Shown: positions 10,770-20,220, numbered from the stretch's first letter. The stretch is 64,000 nucleotides of DNA from Skermania piniformis (GCF_019285775.1 NZ_CP079105.1:2294001-2358000); one strand, 5' to 3'. The notes: generated by a model not told the origin, from the letters alone. Made by a program: numbers and translations.

Positions 10770-11257
10770 CAGCTGCCGGAACCCGCCGCAGCGTCGTCGG
10801 CAGACCGCGGTCCACTGAGGAAGACCAGCCGGAACTTGCCGATCTGCACCTCGTCACCGTTGGCCAGCACCGCGGAATCCACCGGCTCCCGATTCACGTA
10901 GGTGCCGTTCAGGCTGCCCACGTCGACCACCTGGAACTCGTCGACCTCGAGCCGGAACTCCGCATGCCGCCGACTCACGGTGACATCGTCGAGGAAGATG
11001 TCGCTGTCCGGATGCCGCCCCGCCGTCGTGATGGGTTGATCGAGCAGGAACCGCGAACCTGCATTCGGACCACGCTTGACCACGAGCAGCGCCGAGCCGA
11101 ACGGCAGACCTTCGATGCCGGTGACCGGTATCGAGGCGGCAGGTGCGTCGCCGCCCGAGCGGGTCGGATCCACCTCGTTCAGGAAGTCGGCACGAAAGAC
11201 CGATGTGGTCTCCGCGGGAGTCTCCTCGTAACCCGAATTCCTGTCGTTCTGACTCAC
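10769..11257 (-). CDS. garA: FHA-domain regulator GarA/OdhI
   Basis: 162 residues. An N-terminal tail carries the ETTS phosphorylation motif (Thr17/Thr18), followed by a forkhead-associated domain (about 55-145) with GRHPDSDIFLDD, VSRRHAEF and GSLNGTYVNR, the phosphothreonine-binding loops. In this family PknB or PknG phosphorylates the tail, the tail then binds its own FHA domain, and the unphosphorylated protein inhibits 2-oxoglutarate dehydrogenase and regulates glutamate metabolism. A purine-rich ribosome site precedes the ATG. Intact and confidently assigned. Confidence 0.96.
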   Translation of the reverse strand: MSQNDRNSGYEETPAETTSVFRADFLNEVDPTRSGGDAPAASIPVTGIEGLPFGSALLVVKRGPNAGSRFLLDQPITTAGRHPDSDIFLDDVTVSRRHAEFRLEVDEFQVVDVGSLNGTYVNREPVDSAVLANGDEVQIGKFRLVFLSGPRSADDAAAGSGS

Positions 11258-11393
11258 CGTTTCTCCTCCTGAGTCCGATTGTTCCGTGCGGCTACATCAG
11301 TCGTCTCGGACCACACCCCGGGCCCATGCCATCTTTCGCCACGACCGTACCCTGCCGAGCCCGCCGTGTGCAGGTGGTCCACCGACGGACCGA

Positions 11394-11792
11394 TCAGCCG
11401 GCGATCAGGGTGGCGTATGCCTGCGCGTCCAGCAAGCCGGCCAGCACCGCCGTGGCAGACTCCGAACCGGTCAGTTCCAGGTCCATCAGCCAGCCCTCGT
11501 CGTAGGGATCGGTGTTGACCAGCTCCGGATCGTCGGCCAGCTCCGAGTTCACCGCTACGATCCGGCCGGCCACCGGAGCATAGATATCACTGGCGACCTT
11601 GACCGACTCCACCTCACCGAGGACATCGCCGGCAGCGACCTCGGTCCCCTCGTCCTTCTGGTGGACGAAGACCACCTCGCCCAACTGCTGTTGGGCGTAA
11701 TCGGTCAGCCCGACCCGGATGCGCTGGGGTCCGATCTCTCGCGCCCACTCGTGATCTTGGGTGTACCGCAAGTCCTCCGGCAGCTCACTCAC
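11394..11792 (-). CDS. gcvH: Glycine cleavage system H protein
   Basis: 132 residues, normal for the lipoyl carrier of the glycine cleavage complex. It begins with RYTQDHEWAR and carries the lipoylation site in GEVESVKVASDIYAP, with Lys65 as the acceptor. It shuttles the aminomethyl group from GcvP to GcvT. It lies between garA and the phosphatidyltransferase gene, as Rv1826 does. A 136-base gap separates it from garA, so it may have its own link to that promoter. No riboswitch is visible in front of it, unlike gcvP. Confidence 0.96.
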   Translation of the reverse strand: MSELPEDLRYTQDHEWAREIGPQRIRVGLTDYAQQQLGEVVFVHQKDEGTEVAAGDVLGEVESVKVASDIYAPVAGRIVAVNSELADDPELVNTDPYDEGWLMDLELTGSESATAVLAGLLDAQAYATLIAG

Positions 11793-11840
11793 CTGACGGT
11801 CCTTCCTCTTCGATATCCAGTACCCTAGATCGCTCGGTAA

Positions 11841-12428
11841 TTATTCTGACCGTATCGGTTCCTGCCCGGCAACCGTACGGGCAACCCGGAAAGCTTTGGC
11901 TACGTACAGCATTCCGGTCCACAGGTAGAGCCCGGTACCCCAGATCAGGAAGGCTCCCCCGAAAGCCCGAGCGAAACCCGCGATCGCCCACTCGGTCTGC
12001 CCGGCCAACAGCCAGGGCAACGCCGCCATCAGCGCGAATGTCGCTGCTTTGCCCAGATAGATCACCTCCGGCGGCGGCAGGCCGCGCCGGCGATACACCC
12101 GCAGGGTCAGTGCCAAGATCGCGTCCCGGGCGATCAACGCCACGGCGACCCACCACGGGACGATTCCCCGGATCGCGAACGTGATCAGAGCGGTTACCAG
12201 ATAGAGCCGATCCACCAACGGGTCGAGCAGCGCGCCCAACCGGGACATCTGGTCCAGCCACCGGGCGAGCTTGCCGTCCAGCCAATCGGTCGCACCGGAC
12301 ACGACGAGCAGCAGGAACGCCCACCCGTCCGCGTGCACTACCAGCATGAGATAGACGAAGACCGGCACTCCGAGCAGCCGCAGCAGGCTGAGCAGGTTCG
12401 GCACGGTGAGGACCCGGTCGGATTGCAC
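11841..12428 (-). CDS. CDP-alcohol phosphatidyltransferase family membrane protein
   Basis: 195 residues with four to six hydrophobic segments. The signature D-x2-D-G-x2-A-R-x8-G-x3-D-x3-D is intact (ATDWLDGKLAR, then GALLDPLVD), so it should transfer a phosphatidyl group from CDP-diacylglycerol to an alcohol in the inner membrane. Position next to gcvH corresponds to pgsA2 (Rv1822). Whether the acceptor is glycerol-phosphate or another alcohol cannot be told from sequence. The GTG start at 12428 is 115 bases from the divergent NERD gene; a GTG at VPNLLSLL is an alternative. Confidence 0.9.
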   Translation of the reverse strand: MQSDRVLTVPNLLSLLRLLGVPVFVYLMLVVHADGWAFLLLVVSGATDWLDGKLARWLDQMSRLGALLDPLVDRLYLVTALITFAIRGIVPWWVAVALIARDAILALTLRVYRRRGLPPPEVIYLGKAATFALMAALPWLLAGQTEWAIAGFARAFGGAFLIWGTGLYLWTGMLYVAKAFRVARTVAGQEPIRSE

Positions 12429-12543
12429 ACACCGTCCTTACCCCATCGCGCCCGGCACCACCAGCACCTACAGTTACGAAAGAGGCCGGTGTGGCGCGGT
12501 CATGCCCGCCGCCGGCGCCGGATGTGGACCAGGGGGCAGCCGA

Positions 12544-13416
12544 ATGCTCGTAAGAATCCAGAACGCCAGCATGTCCAACGAGGAGCGACAGCTGGTCGAC
12601 TGGCTACGCAGCTGGAACGGCGAATCCGATCCCCCTGGGGTCGCGGTGGTGAACTGCAACGTGCCGGGCGCGGACAAACTGCACCAGGTCGATGCGTTGG
12701 TCTGGACGCCGCAGGCCTGTGTGGTGGTCGAGGTGAAGGGGTTCGCCGACCGGCAGCACGGCGAGCTGACCCCCACACCGAACGGCCCCTGGCTGGTCGA
12801 CGGGCAGCCGGCGGCGTTCACCTCGGCCCGGCGTAACCCGCTGCACGCCATGCGGGACGACATCGCGTCCGTCCACGCGGCGTTCACCCCCGCAACCGGC
12901 GACAAACGCGTGGCCGGACTGGTGTTCGTGGTGCCGGCGGACGGAGCGCAACTGCTGCTGTCCGAGACGCGGCTGCCCACCGATGTCGATGTGGTGCTCG
13001 GCGACCACGAGTACCGGGTGCGGCGATACTTCACCGATCTCACCGACGAGCCGGTGCAGTGGTCGGCCGACGACGTGGCCCGCGCGTTCCACGAGCTGCA
13101 CCTGGACTCGATGCTGCCCACCGAGCAGGAGCTGGCAGAGCAGGATTTCGCCGGGCCGGTGACCTTCACCCGGCCGGCATTCCAGCCCGGCACCGCCGGC
13201 GAGGAGCCGTATCTCGAGCCGGGCTACGACGCTGCCGGCGAGCCGATCTACCGGCGGGAGTCGCCGCTCATGGCGTACAGCCCCTGGCGGCTGTATCCGC
13301 GGGACGCTCCGGGCAGCAAACTGGATCAGGCCGTGCTGCGAATCCTGCTGCTCGCCGGGATGATCATCGCCGTGCTATGGACGCTCTGGTTCCTGATCAG
13401 CGTCGCTACCTGGTGA
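12544..13416 (+). CDS. NERD-domain (nuclease-related) membrane protein
   Basis: 290 residues from ATG at 12544, which has AGGGGG upstream; frames opening at 12406 or 12502 add a low-complexity leader without support. The N-terminal NERD domain shows the restriction-fold pattern HQVDALV followed by VVVEVKG, the Asp and Glu-x-Lys expected of an active-site triad. A hydrophobic segment at about residues 263-285 near the C-terminus suggests membrane attachment with the nuclease-like domain inside. The family is involved in DNA or RNA processing, but its substrates are unknown. Divergent from the phosphatidyltransferase. Confidence 0.85.
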   Translation: MLVRIQNASMSNEERQLVDWLRSWNGESDPPGVAVVNCNVPGADKLHQVDALVWTPQACVVVEVKGFADRQHGELTPTPNGPWLVDGQPAAFTSARRNPLHAMRDDIASVHAAFTPATGDKRVAGLVFVVPADGAQLLLSETRLPTDVDVVLGDHEYRVRRYFTDLTDEPVQWSADDVARAFHELHLDSMLPTEQELAEQDFAGPVTFTRPAFQPGTAGEEPYLEPGYDAAGEPIYRRESPLMAYSPWRLYPRDAPGSKLDQAVLRILLLAGMIIAVLWTLWFLISVATW

Positions 13417-13462
13417 AACGGGCTGCCGAACCGCTCTGCGGCGGTCGACTACGCTGCCAGGC

Positions 13463-14440
13463 ATGCTCGCCGCCTACGCCGCCCGCTTGTCCGCCGACGA
13501 CCCGCTGTCCGGGCTGGAGATCGGTGACCGACCCGAACCGGAAGCGCGCGACGGATGGTCGATCGTGCGGGTGCACTCCGCCGGGCTCAACCACCACGAC
13601 CTGTGGTCGTTGCGTGGGGTCGGCCTGCCGGCCGACCGGTTGCCGATGATCCTGGGCTGTGATGCGGCCGGTACCGATGCCGACGGGAACGAGGTGATCG
13701 TCCACTCGGTGGTGTCTTCGCCCGGCTGGCGCGGCGACGAAACGTTGGACCCGCGGCGCTCGTTGCTGTCGGAGCTCCATCCGGGCACGCTCGCCGAGTA
13801 CGTGGCGGTGCCGACCGCGAACCTGGTGCCGAAGCCGGCCGAGTTGTCGTGGTCGGCAGCGGCGTGCCTGTCCACGGCATGGCTGACCGCCTACCGGATG
13901 CTCTTCGTCAATGCGGGCGTCACCCCCGGCGCGACGGTGCTGGTCCAGGGAGCCGGTGGCGGGGTCGCAACGGCGCTGATCCAGCTGGGCGCCGCAGCCG
14001 GATACCGGATGTGGGTGACCGGCCGGGACGAGCAGAAACGCGCTCGCGCGCTGGCGCTCGGCGCGGACGCCGTGTTCGAGGCCGGCGAGCGGCTGCCCGC
14101 GCGGGTCGACGCGGTGATGGAGACGGTGGGGGCGGCGACCTGGTCGCATTCGATCAACTCGCTGCAGCCCGGCGGAACCGTCGTAATCAGCGGCGCAACC
14201 TCCGGCGACGCACCGGCGAAAGCCGAGCTGACCAAGGTGTTCTTCAAGCAGCTGCGGATCGTCGGCTCGACCATGGGCACCCGGGCCGAGCTGGCGCGGC
14301 TGACGGCATTGATGGCGGCCGAAGGCATCGAGCCGGTGATCGACTCCACCGTGCCGCTGGCCCGCGCGAACGAAGGCTTCGCCCGGATGCTGGACGGTGC
14401 CGTGTTCGGCAAGATCGTGGTCACCACCGCCATCGGCTGA
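13463..14440 (+). CDS. Zinc-type alcohol dehydrogenase / quinone oxidoreductase (MDR family)
   Basis: 325 residues. The N-terminal GroES-like domain has GLNHHDLWSLRG, and the Rossmann domain carries the nucleotide-binding GAGGGVATALIQLG at about 155-168. Structural-zinc cysteines are absent, which favours an NADP-dependent quinone reductase or enoyl reductase-like MDR enzyme over a classical zinc alcohol dehydrogenase. Lies 46 bases after the NERD gene on the same strand and converges with the L,D-transpeptidase. Substrate unknown. Confidence 0.88.
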   Translation: MLAAYAARLSADDPLSGLEIGDRPEPEARDGWSIVRVHSAGLNHHDLWSLRGVGLPADRLPMILGCDAAGTDADGNEVIVHSVVSSPGWRGDETLDPRRSLLSELHPGTLAEYVAVPTANLVPKPAELSWSAAACLSTAWLTAYRMLFVNAGVTPGATVLVQGAGGGVATALIQLGAAAGYRMWVTGRDEQKRARALALGADAVFEAGERLPARVDAVMETVGAATWSHSINSLQPGGTVVISGATSGDAPAKAELTKVFFKQLRIVGSTMGTRAELARLTALMAAEGIEPVIDSTVPLARANEGFARMLDGAVFGKIVVTTAIG

Positions 14441-14475
14441 GCCGATCAGGGGTTCGGCTGAGTCGACCAGGCCGA

Positions 14476-15636
14476 TCAGGCGTTACCGGCCTGCCATTGC
14501 TCCCAGGGCACTTCCCAGTCGCCGTAGCGGTCCCAGACCGGTAGCCGGGGGCCGCCGGAGTTGCTGATCTCCACCACGTCACCGATGCCGAAGTGGTCGA
14601 ACATCCACTGGGCGTTGTCCGGCGCCAGGTTCACACAGCCGTGCGAGACGTTCGCATTGCCTTGCTCACCCACCGACCACGGCGCGGAGTGGACGAACTC
14701 GCCGTCGTAGGAGATCCGCAGGTTGAGAAACACTTCCTCGCGGTAGTAGTTGGGGTCGCCCTTGCACACGCCGTAGGTGCACGAATCCATGATCACGCTG
14801 TGCGCGCGCTCCGAGATGACGTGCGGCCCCTCGTGCGACGGGTTGCCGGGCGAACCCAGGCTCATCGGCATCGAGTTCACCTGCGCACCGTTGTGGAACA
14901 CGGTCAGCACCTTGGTGGCTCCGTCCGCCTTCGCGATCCACGAGTCGTGCACGGTGTAGTCGGCGGCGTTGTTCTCCGCGCCGAACACTCCGTTGCCCAG
15001 GTCGAGCCCGAACACGTTCGCCTCGATGTGCAGCTTGGTTCCCGGCTTCCAGTACTCCGGGCCCCGGTAGTGCACGTTCATGTCGTCGGTCCAGTACCAC
15101 GCGCCGGGCTGCGGCGGGTCGCTGGTGATCACCAGATGCTTCTGCACCTCGGCCTTGTTCACCACCGGCTTGGTGAACTCGAACACCATCGGCTGACCTA
15201 CGCCGATCCCGACGTCGGCGACGAAGTTCGGCGCGGGCACCACGTTGGCGTAGGCGAGGGTCGGGTTGATCGTGTCGACGGTGAAGGTTTGGTCGGTGAC
15301 CCGCAAGGCGAGATCCACCGCCTGCGCGGTGACGGTGTACTCGGTGTCGAACGCGAGCGGCTGGTTCGAGGTCCAGGTTTTCGAGTCCGGGGCGAACCCA
15401 CCGGTCAGCGGCTTGCCGGCCGGGTCGGTGACCGCCACCTTGTCCAACGTGCCGCCGGATACCTGCACCACGATCGGCTCGGTCGGATTGATCGGCTGTG
15501 CGGTTGCCGGCACCGTGATCGTGACCGGTTCCGGCGGCGGCGCCGCCAGCGGTGCGTCGGGGGCGTCGGACCCCGAGCAACCTGTGATCAGGACGAGCAT
15601 GCCGACGGTACTGAGCAGAAACAAGCGTAATCGCAT
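14476..15636 (-). CDS. L,D-transpeptidase lipoprotein (3-3 peptidoglycan crosslinking)
   Basis: 386 residues from ATG at 15636. This start gives a clean lipoprotein signal with lipobox LITGC near residue 20; an open frame extends to 15849 but overlaps the divergent GNAT gene. Two Ig-like domains (about 45-230) precede the YkuD catalytic domain, whose signature SHGCVNLAPDNAQW supplies the catalytic Cys, preceded by HSAPWSVG. The layout matches mycobacterial LdtMt2/LdtMt5-type enzymes that join tetrapeptide stems and resist most penicillins. Two extra cysteines (MDSCTYGVCKGD) might form a disulphide; I do not recall these in the characterised enzymes. Confidence 0.95.
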   Translation of the reverse strand: MRLRLFLLSTVGMLVLITGCSGSDAPDAPLAAPPPEPVTITVPATAQPINPTEPIVVQVSGGTLDKVAVTDPAGKPLTGGFAPDSKTWTSNQPLAFDTEYTVTAQAVDLALRVTDQTFTVDTINPTLAYANVVPAPNFVADVGIGVGQPMVFEFTKPVVNKAEVQKHLVITSDPPQPGAWYWTDDMNVHYRGPEYWKPGTKLHIEANVFGLDLGNGVFGAENNAADYTVHDSWIAKADGATKVLTVFHNGAQVNSMPMSLGSPGNPSHEGPHVISERAHSVIMDSCTYGVCKGDPNYYREEVFLNLRISYDGEFVHSAPWSVGEQGNANVSHGCVNLAPDNAQWMFDHFGIGDVVEISNSGGPRLPVWDRYGDWEVPWEQWQAGNA

Positions 15637-15703
15637 CGTCGGCCATGGTAGGCGATGGCGACCGGCCCGCTCGGCCGGCGCAAGCGGCGGTAGCGTCGCG
15701 CCC

Positions 15704-16399
15704 ATGGTCTCGTGTAACGAGTACGGCCAGCCGGTCGGCGTCCCGGTGGCCTGGTCCGGCCCGGCCGGCACACCGGCCACGACACACCACGGTCGATGGG
15801 TCGAATTACGCCTTCTGACGACGGGGTTCGCCACCGATATCACCGGCACGCTCAGCCCCTACCCGCGGCTGTGGACCTACCTGCCGACGCCGGCACCGGG
15901 CGATCCCGCGGCAGCCGCGGCGGGGATCGACATGCTGACCGGCACCGCCGACGCCGTCGGCTACGCCATCCTCGACCGGGCGACCGGGCAGTTCGCCGGA
16001 CAGGTCGCCTACCTGCGGATTCAGCCGGCCATCGGGTCGATCGAGGTCGGCTGGATCTGCTACGCGCCGTGGTTTCAGCGCACCCGCGGCGCAACCGAGA
16101 CGCAGTACCTACTGATGCGGCACGCGTTCGAACTCGGCTACCGCCGCTACGAGTGGAAATGCGACGCCCTCAACCAGCCATCTCGCGCCGCCGCAGCTCG
16201 ACTCGGGTTCGTCGAGGAGGGCACCTGGCGCAACGCGATGATCGTCAAGGGCCGCAACCGCGACACCACCTGGTTCTCGATCACCGACGCCGAGTGGCCG
16301 GCGGTTCGGGCGGCGCTGGAGACCTGGCTGGACGAGAGAAACTTCACCACCGACGGTGCGCAACGCCGGTCGCTGGGCACGATCCGGGTCGGGTCGTGA
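15704..16399 (+). CDS. GNAT-family N-acetyltransferase (RimJ/RimL-like)
   Basis: 231 residues from ATG at 15704. Sequence features are RWVELRLL at the start, the central strand-rich GYAILDRATGQFAGQ, and the late YEWKCDALNQPSRAAAARLG, which is the acetyl-CoA and acceptor region of RimJ/RimL-type enzymes acting on amino groups. Its stop overlaps the pxpA start as GTGA, so it is translationally coupled to the 5-oxoprolinase genes. This raises the guess, unproven, that it handles an amino acid or a peptide N-terminus in the same pathway. Confidence 0.9.
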   Translation: MVSCNEYGQPVGVPVAWSGPAGTPATTHHGRWVELRLLTTGFATDITGTLSPYPRLWTYLPTPAPGDPAAAAAGIDMLTGTADAVGYAILDRATGQFAGQVAYLRIQPAIGSIEVGWICYAPWFQRTRGATETQYLLMRHAFELGYRRYEWKCDALNQPSRAAAARLGFVEEGTWRNAMIVKGRNRDTTWFSITDAEWPAVRAALETWLDERNFTTDGAQRRSLGTIRVGS

Positions 16400-17160
16400 G
16401 CGGTCCGACGATCGACCTGAACAGCGATCTCGGCGAGGGTTTCGGGATCTGGCGGCTCGGCGACGACGACGCCTTGCTGCAGATCGTGACCAGCGCGAAC
16501 GTCGCCTGCGGTTTCCACGCCGGCGACCCGGATACGTTACGTCGGGTCTGCACGACGGCCGCCGAACGAGGCGTGACGATCGGCGCGCAGGTGAGCTATC
16601 GGGATCTGGCCGGGTTCGGCCGCCGAGCGATCGACGTACCGGCGGACACGTTGGCGAACGAGGTCGTCTACCAGATCGCCGCGTTGGCCGGGTTCGCTCG
16701 GGTGGCCGGTACCCAGGTCCGCTACGTCAAACCGCACGGGGCGTTGTATCACCGGGTCGGCAGCGACGAGACACAAGCCGCGGCTGTGGTGGCCGCGGTG
16801 CGCGCCTACGATCCCGGGCTCGCCGTGCTCGGCCTGCCCGGATCGGCGTGGCTGCGGCTGGCCGCCGACGCCGGGCTGACCACGGTGGCGGAGGCGTTCG
16901 CCGATCGCGGCTACACCCCGGCCGGCACTCTGGTGCCCCGCGGCCGGCCGGGGGCGCTGATCACCGATCCGGCCGAAGTCGCCGAACGGGTGCTGCGGAT
17001 CGCCACCACGGGCCTGGTCCGGGCGGTGGACGGCAGCGACGTCGCGGTGCCGGCCCGGTCGGTGTGTGTACACGGCGACTCCCCCGGCGCGGTCGAGCTG
17101 GCCCGGGAGATTCGGACGGCGGTCCTCGACCGTGGACTGGAGTTGCGGGCGTTCGCGTGA
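16396..17160 (+). CDS. pxpA: 5-oxoprolinase subunit A (LamB/YcsF family)
   Basis: 254 residues starting at the GTG inside GTGA. Typical first motif IDLNSDLGEGFG and CGFHAGDP, then KPHGALYH and the late GDSPGAVE region. With PxpB and PxpC it makes the bacterial ATP-dependent 5-oxoprolinase, which opens pyroglutamate to glutamate. All three subunits are here in the order A-B-C with 4-base overlaps, a complete set. Intact. Confidence 0.95.
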   Translation: MSGPTIDLNSDLGEGFGIWRLGDDDALLQIVTSANVACGFHAGDPDTLRRVCTTAAERGVTIGAQVSYRDLAGFGRRAIDVPADTLANEVVYQIAALAGFARVAGTQVRYVKPHGALYHRVGSDETQAAAVVAAVRAYDPGLAVLGLPGSAWLRLAADAGLTTVAEAFADRGYTPAGTLVPRGRPGALITDPAEVAERVLRIATTGLVRAVDGSDVAVPARSVCVHGDSPGAVELAREIRTAVLDRGLELRAFA

Positions 17161-17789
17161 GCGGGCTGACGATCCGACCGGCCGGGGATCGGGCGCTGCT
17201 GGTCGAGCCGAACGAGCCGGCGGCGCTCGACGCGCTGGTGGATGCGCTCCACGCCACCGACCTACCCGGCGTGGGGTACCTACTGCCGGCCGCGGCGACC
17301 GTCCTGATCACCCTCACCCCCGACGCCGACCCTGTCGCCGTGACATCCGCCCTGCATACGTTGCAACTCACCGCCACCGAATCGGCACCGACCAGCACCG
17401 ACGCCGACGTCTTGATCGTGCCGGTGCGCTACGACGGCGCCGACCTGGCCGTTGTCGCGAACCTGCTCGGCGTCGACCCGACGACGGTGATCGCCCGGCA
17501 CACCGGCACGATCTGGCGCTGCCGGTTCGTCGGGTTCACCGCCGGCTTCGGCTATCTCACCGCGCCGGACGCCGAGCTCACCGTCCCGCGCCGGGCGCAG
17601 TCCCGCACCGCGGTACCGGCGGGCGCGGTCGCCCTCGCCGACGGCTACAGCGCGGTCTATCCGCGGCGCTCCCCCGGCGGCTGGCAACTGATCGGCCACA
17701 CGGACCTGGCGATGTGGGACCTGACCCGGCCCCGGCCGGCGTTGCTCACTCCGGGCCACCGGGTCCGGTTCGCGGCGGTCGAACGGTGA
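17157..17789 (+). CDS. pxpB: 5-oxoprolinase subunit B (KipI-like)
   Basis: 210 residues from GTG in the GTGA overlap with pxpA. Shows PAGDRALLVE near the N-terminus, the carboxyltransferase C/D-type core RFVGFTAGFGYL and the proline-rich YPRRSPGGWQLIGHT. This is the KipI/PxpB half; in Bacillus the homologue inhibits the sporulation kinase KinA, but as part of a PxpABC set the metabolic role applies. Its stop overlaps pxpC by four bases. Confidence 0.94.
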   Translation: MSGLTIRPAGDRALLVEPNEPAALDALVDALHATDLPGVGYLLPAAATVLITLTPDADPVAVTSALHTLQLTATESAPTSTDADVLIVPVRYDGADLAVVANLLGVDPTTVIARHTGTIWRCRFVGFTAGFGYLTAPDAELTVPRRAQSRTAVPAGAVALADGYSAVYPRRSPGGWQLIGHTDLAMWDLTRPRPALLTPGHRVRFAAVER

Positions 17790-18790
17790 CCGCCCCCGCC
17801 GGCCGAACCACACTGCGCGTGCTCGCGCCCGGACCGCAGGCAACCGTGCAGGATCTCGGCCGGCCCGGCTGGTTCGCTACCGGCGTCGGCGTGTCCGGCG
17901 CGGCCGATTCGCTGTCGCTGCTGCGGGCCAACCGGCTGGTCGGCAATCCGGATTCGGCGGCCGGGATCGAATGTCTGCTGGGCGGGCTGGAGCTGTCGGT
18001 GCCGGCCCCGGTGGTGGTCGCGATCACCGGCGCGCCCGCACCGATCACCATCGACGACGAACCGGTCCGTCCCGGCGTCGCCGTGCCGGTGCCGGCCGGG
18101 GCACAGCTGCGGCTCGGCGTCGCGACCGCAGGCCTACGGGTATACCTCGGGGTACGCGGCGGGGTGGCGGTGCCGCCGGTGCTCGGCTCCCGCAGCCGCG
18201 ACACGCTGGCCGGCCTCGGCCCGGAACCGCTGGTCGCCGGCGACGAGCTACCGGTCGGGCCGCTGCCCGCCACGACGCCGCGACCGGTACCGCCACCGCT
18301 GCCGATCAGCGGCGACCCGGTCGCGGTACGCGCGTTGCCGGGCCCACGGGACGACTGGTTCGCCCGGCCGACCGACCTGTTCGCCGGGCATTGGCTGGTC
18401 AGCGACCGGCTGGACCGGGTGGGGATCCGGCTGGATCGCCCCGGCGACGCGCCACCGCTGCGGCACCGCGCTCGGCGCGAGCTGCCTGCCGAGGGAATTC
18501 CGTTGGGCGCCATTCAAATTCCGCCCAGTGGTGAACCGGTCGTGTTCCTGGCCGATCACCCGATCACCGGCGGCTACCCGGTGATCGCGGTCGTGTTGTC
18601 CGCCGACATTCCGGTGCTCGCCCAGCTGCGGCCCGGCCAGCAGCTGCGGTTCGAGCCGCCCGGTGGCCGGACCCGGCCGGTCGGGCCACTCCGGTTCGGC
18701 GGCGGCGCGACCGACGACGACGTCACCGCGATCCTCGCCGCGTTCGCCTATTCGTCGGCGGCCGCGGCGACCCCGGCTCGGCGGCCGTAG
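17786..18790 (+). CDS. pxpC: 5-oxoprolinase subunit C (biotin-dependent carboxyltransferase-like, KipA)
   Basis: 334 residues from GTG in the GTGA overlap. Family marks are TVQDLGRPG, GVSGAADSLSL, YLGVRGGVAVPPVLGSRS and the C-terminal HPITGGYPVIAVV. It completes the 5-oxoprolinase. Its last 43 bases overlap the end of the convergent FAD dehydrogenase gene, so both C-termini share sequence. The final Ala/Thr-rich tail may be a drifted extension produced by that overlap. Confidence 0.94.
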   Translation: MTAPAGRTTLRVLAPGPQATVQDLGRPGWFATGVGVSGAADSLSLLRANRLVGNPDSAAGIECLLGGLELSVPAPVVVAITGAPAPITIDDEPVRPGVAVPVPAGAQLRLGVATAGLRVYLGVRGGVAVPPVLGSRSRDTLAGLGPEPLVAGDELPVGPLPATTPRPVPPPLPISGDPVAVRALPGPRDDWFARPTDLFAGHWLVSDRLDRVGIRLDRPGDAPPLRHRARRELPAEGIPLGAIQIPPSGEPVVFLADHPITGGYPVIAVVLSADIPVLAQLRPGQQLRFEPPGGRTRPVGPLRFGGGATDDDVTAILAAFAYSSAAAATPARRP

Positions 18791-20220
18791 AAGCTGCCGT
18801 CACCCAGCGACGCCCCGCTGGCGTAGCCACCGGTGCAGATGCCGGCGGTGCACCGGCCCGCGGCGTACAGCCCGGGGATCGGTGTGCCCGCCGCGTCGAG
18901 GACCCGGCCGTCCAGGTCGGTACGTAACCCGCCCAACGGGAATCCGGCGGTGAAGCCGCGCATGTCGTAGCCGGCGAGCGGCGAGCCGATCGGGGTCAGC
19001 CATTCCGGCTTCTTGCCCTGCACCGGGTCGACCCCGGCCGCGGCGTTCTCGTTGTATTCGGCGACCGTGCGCTGCAATGCACCCTCGGCCAGCCCCATCG
19101 CCGACTCCAGTTCGGCGACGGTCTCGGCGACCCAGGTGGGCTGCTGCCGGAAGAACGGGGTGGAGGTCTCCGTCTTCGCCGCGGCCTCGTGCCCGTCGTC
19201 GTCGATGATCAGAAACGCCTGGTTGTCCTGCTCCAGCAGGGTGGCCTGACCGATCCGGCCCGGGTAGGTGTCCTCGGCGATGTAGCGCTGCCCGGCACCG
19301 TTGACCAGGATGCCCCGGGCCAGCAGCTGCGGGTCGCCGAAGAAGGCGACTTCGCTGGCGGCCATCGCGTCCAGCTGCCCGCCGACGCCCTGGCCGACCC
19401 GGATGCCGATGCCGTCGTGCTCCTCGATCGCCGCCGCCGGACGGCCGACCAGCTGCGGTGCGTACTGCGCCACCATGTCCTGGTTGTAGGCGAAGCTACC
19501 CGTCCCGAGCACCACCCCGCGTCGGGCCCGGTAGGTTACCTCGGCGCCGTAGCGGCGAGCCGCGACGCCGACCACCCGACCGGTGCCGTCGGTGATCAAC
19601 CGCTGCAACCGGGTGTCGTATTCGGCTCGCACACCCAGCTTTTCGGCGGTCTCGACCAGCGGCTTCATCAGCATGTAGCCGCCGCCCTGCTCGCCGGTGC
19701 GCTTGTTCGCCATCTGCGGGACGTGCCCGCGCGGCGCCGGCGGCACCAGCGCGTTGAACGGCGCGGCGTTCTCCCCGCCGGAATACATCAGACCTTCGTC
19801 GTGCGGCGGTTCCCACCCGGGCTCGCCCCAGAAGGCGTCCTTGAACACCACCCCCGCCTCGACCAGCCAGCGATGATGCTCGGTGCTGCCCTGGCAGTAG
19901 TCGGCGATCTTGGCCTGGTCCGCAGTCGGCCCGATCGCGGCGATCAGGAACGCCGCCATATTCTCCACGGTGTCGTCGAAGCCGAGCGCGCGCTGGGTGT
20001 CGGTGCCGCCGCCCAGGTAGATGAAGCCGCCGGCCAGCGCTGCCGCACCGCCCCACCCGCCGGTGCGTTCCAGCACCAGCACATCGGCCCCGGCCCGAGC
20101 GGCTTCGATCGCCGCGCACACCCCGGCGATGCCGTAGCCGATGACGACGACGTCCGCCTCGCCGGCCCATTCGGTGATCTCGGCGGCCGGCTGCGGCGCG
20201 ACCGCGCTCGCGTCGTTCAT
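18748..20220 (-). CDS. FAD-dependent dehydrogenase (3-ketosteroid delta1-dehydrogenase / fumarate-reductase-like)
   Basis: 490 residues from ATG at 20220. The N-terminal dinucleotide fold VVVIGYGIAGVCAAIEAARA (about 24-43) and the C-terminal GLYAAGRCTAGICTGGYASG place it in the FAD_binding_2 group with KstD, KstD-like and fumarate-reductase-type flavoproteins. The substrate may be a steroid or a small enoate; I cannot see enough to choose. It is the last gene of a minus-strand operon; its start overlaps the stop of the CMD gene by four bases. Its 3' end overlaps pxpC. Confidence 0.88.
   Translation of the reverse strand: MNDASAVAPQPAAEITEWAGEADVVVIGYGIAGVCAAIEAARAGADVLVLERTGGWGGAAALAGGFIYLGGGTDTQRALGFDDTVENMAAFLIAAIGPTADQAKIADYCQGSTEHHRWLVEAGVVFKDAFWGEPGWEPPHDEGLMYSGGENAAPFNALVPPAPRGHVPQMANKRTGEQGGGYMLMKPLVETAEKLGVRAEYDTRLQRLITDGTGRVVGVAARRYGAEVTYRARRGVVLGTGSFAYNQDMVAQYAPQLVGRPAAAIEEHDGIGIRVGQGVGGQLDAMAASEVAFFGDPQLLARGILVNGAGQRYIAEDTYPGRIGQATLLEQDNQAFLIIDDDGHEAAAKTETSTPFFRQQPTWVAETVAELESAMGLAEGALQRTVAEYNENAAAGVDPVQGKKPEWLTPIGSPLAGYDMRGFTAGFPLGGLRTDLDGRVLDAAGTPIPGLYAAGRCTAGICTGGYASGASLGDGSFYGRRAGVAAAADE

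Noticed and set aside
15266-15703. N-terminal extension of the GNAT gene
   Set aside because: This frame runs antisense through the L,D-transpeptidase coding region; the protein similarity begins at the ATG at 15704.
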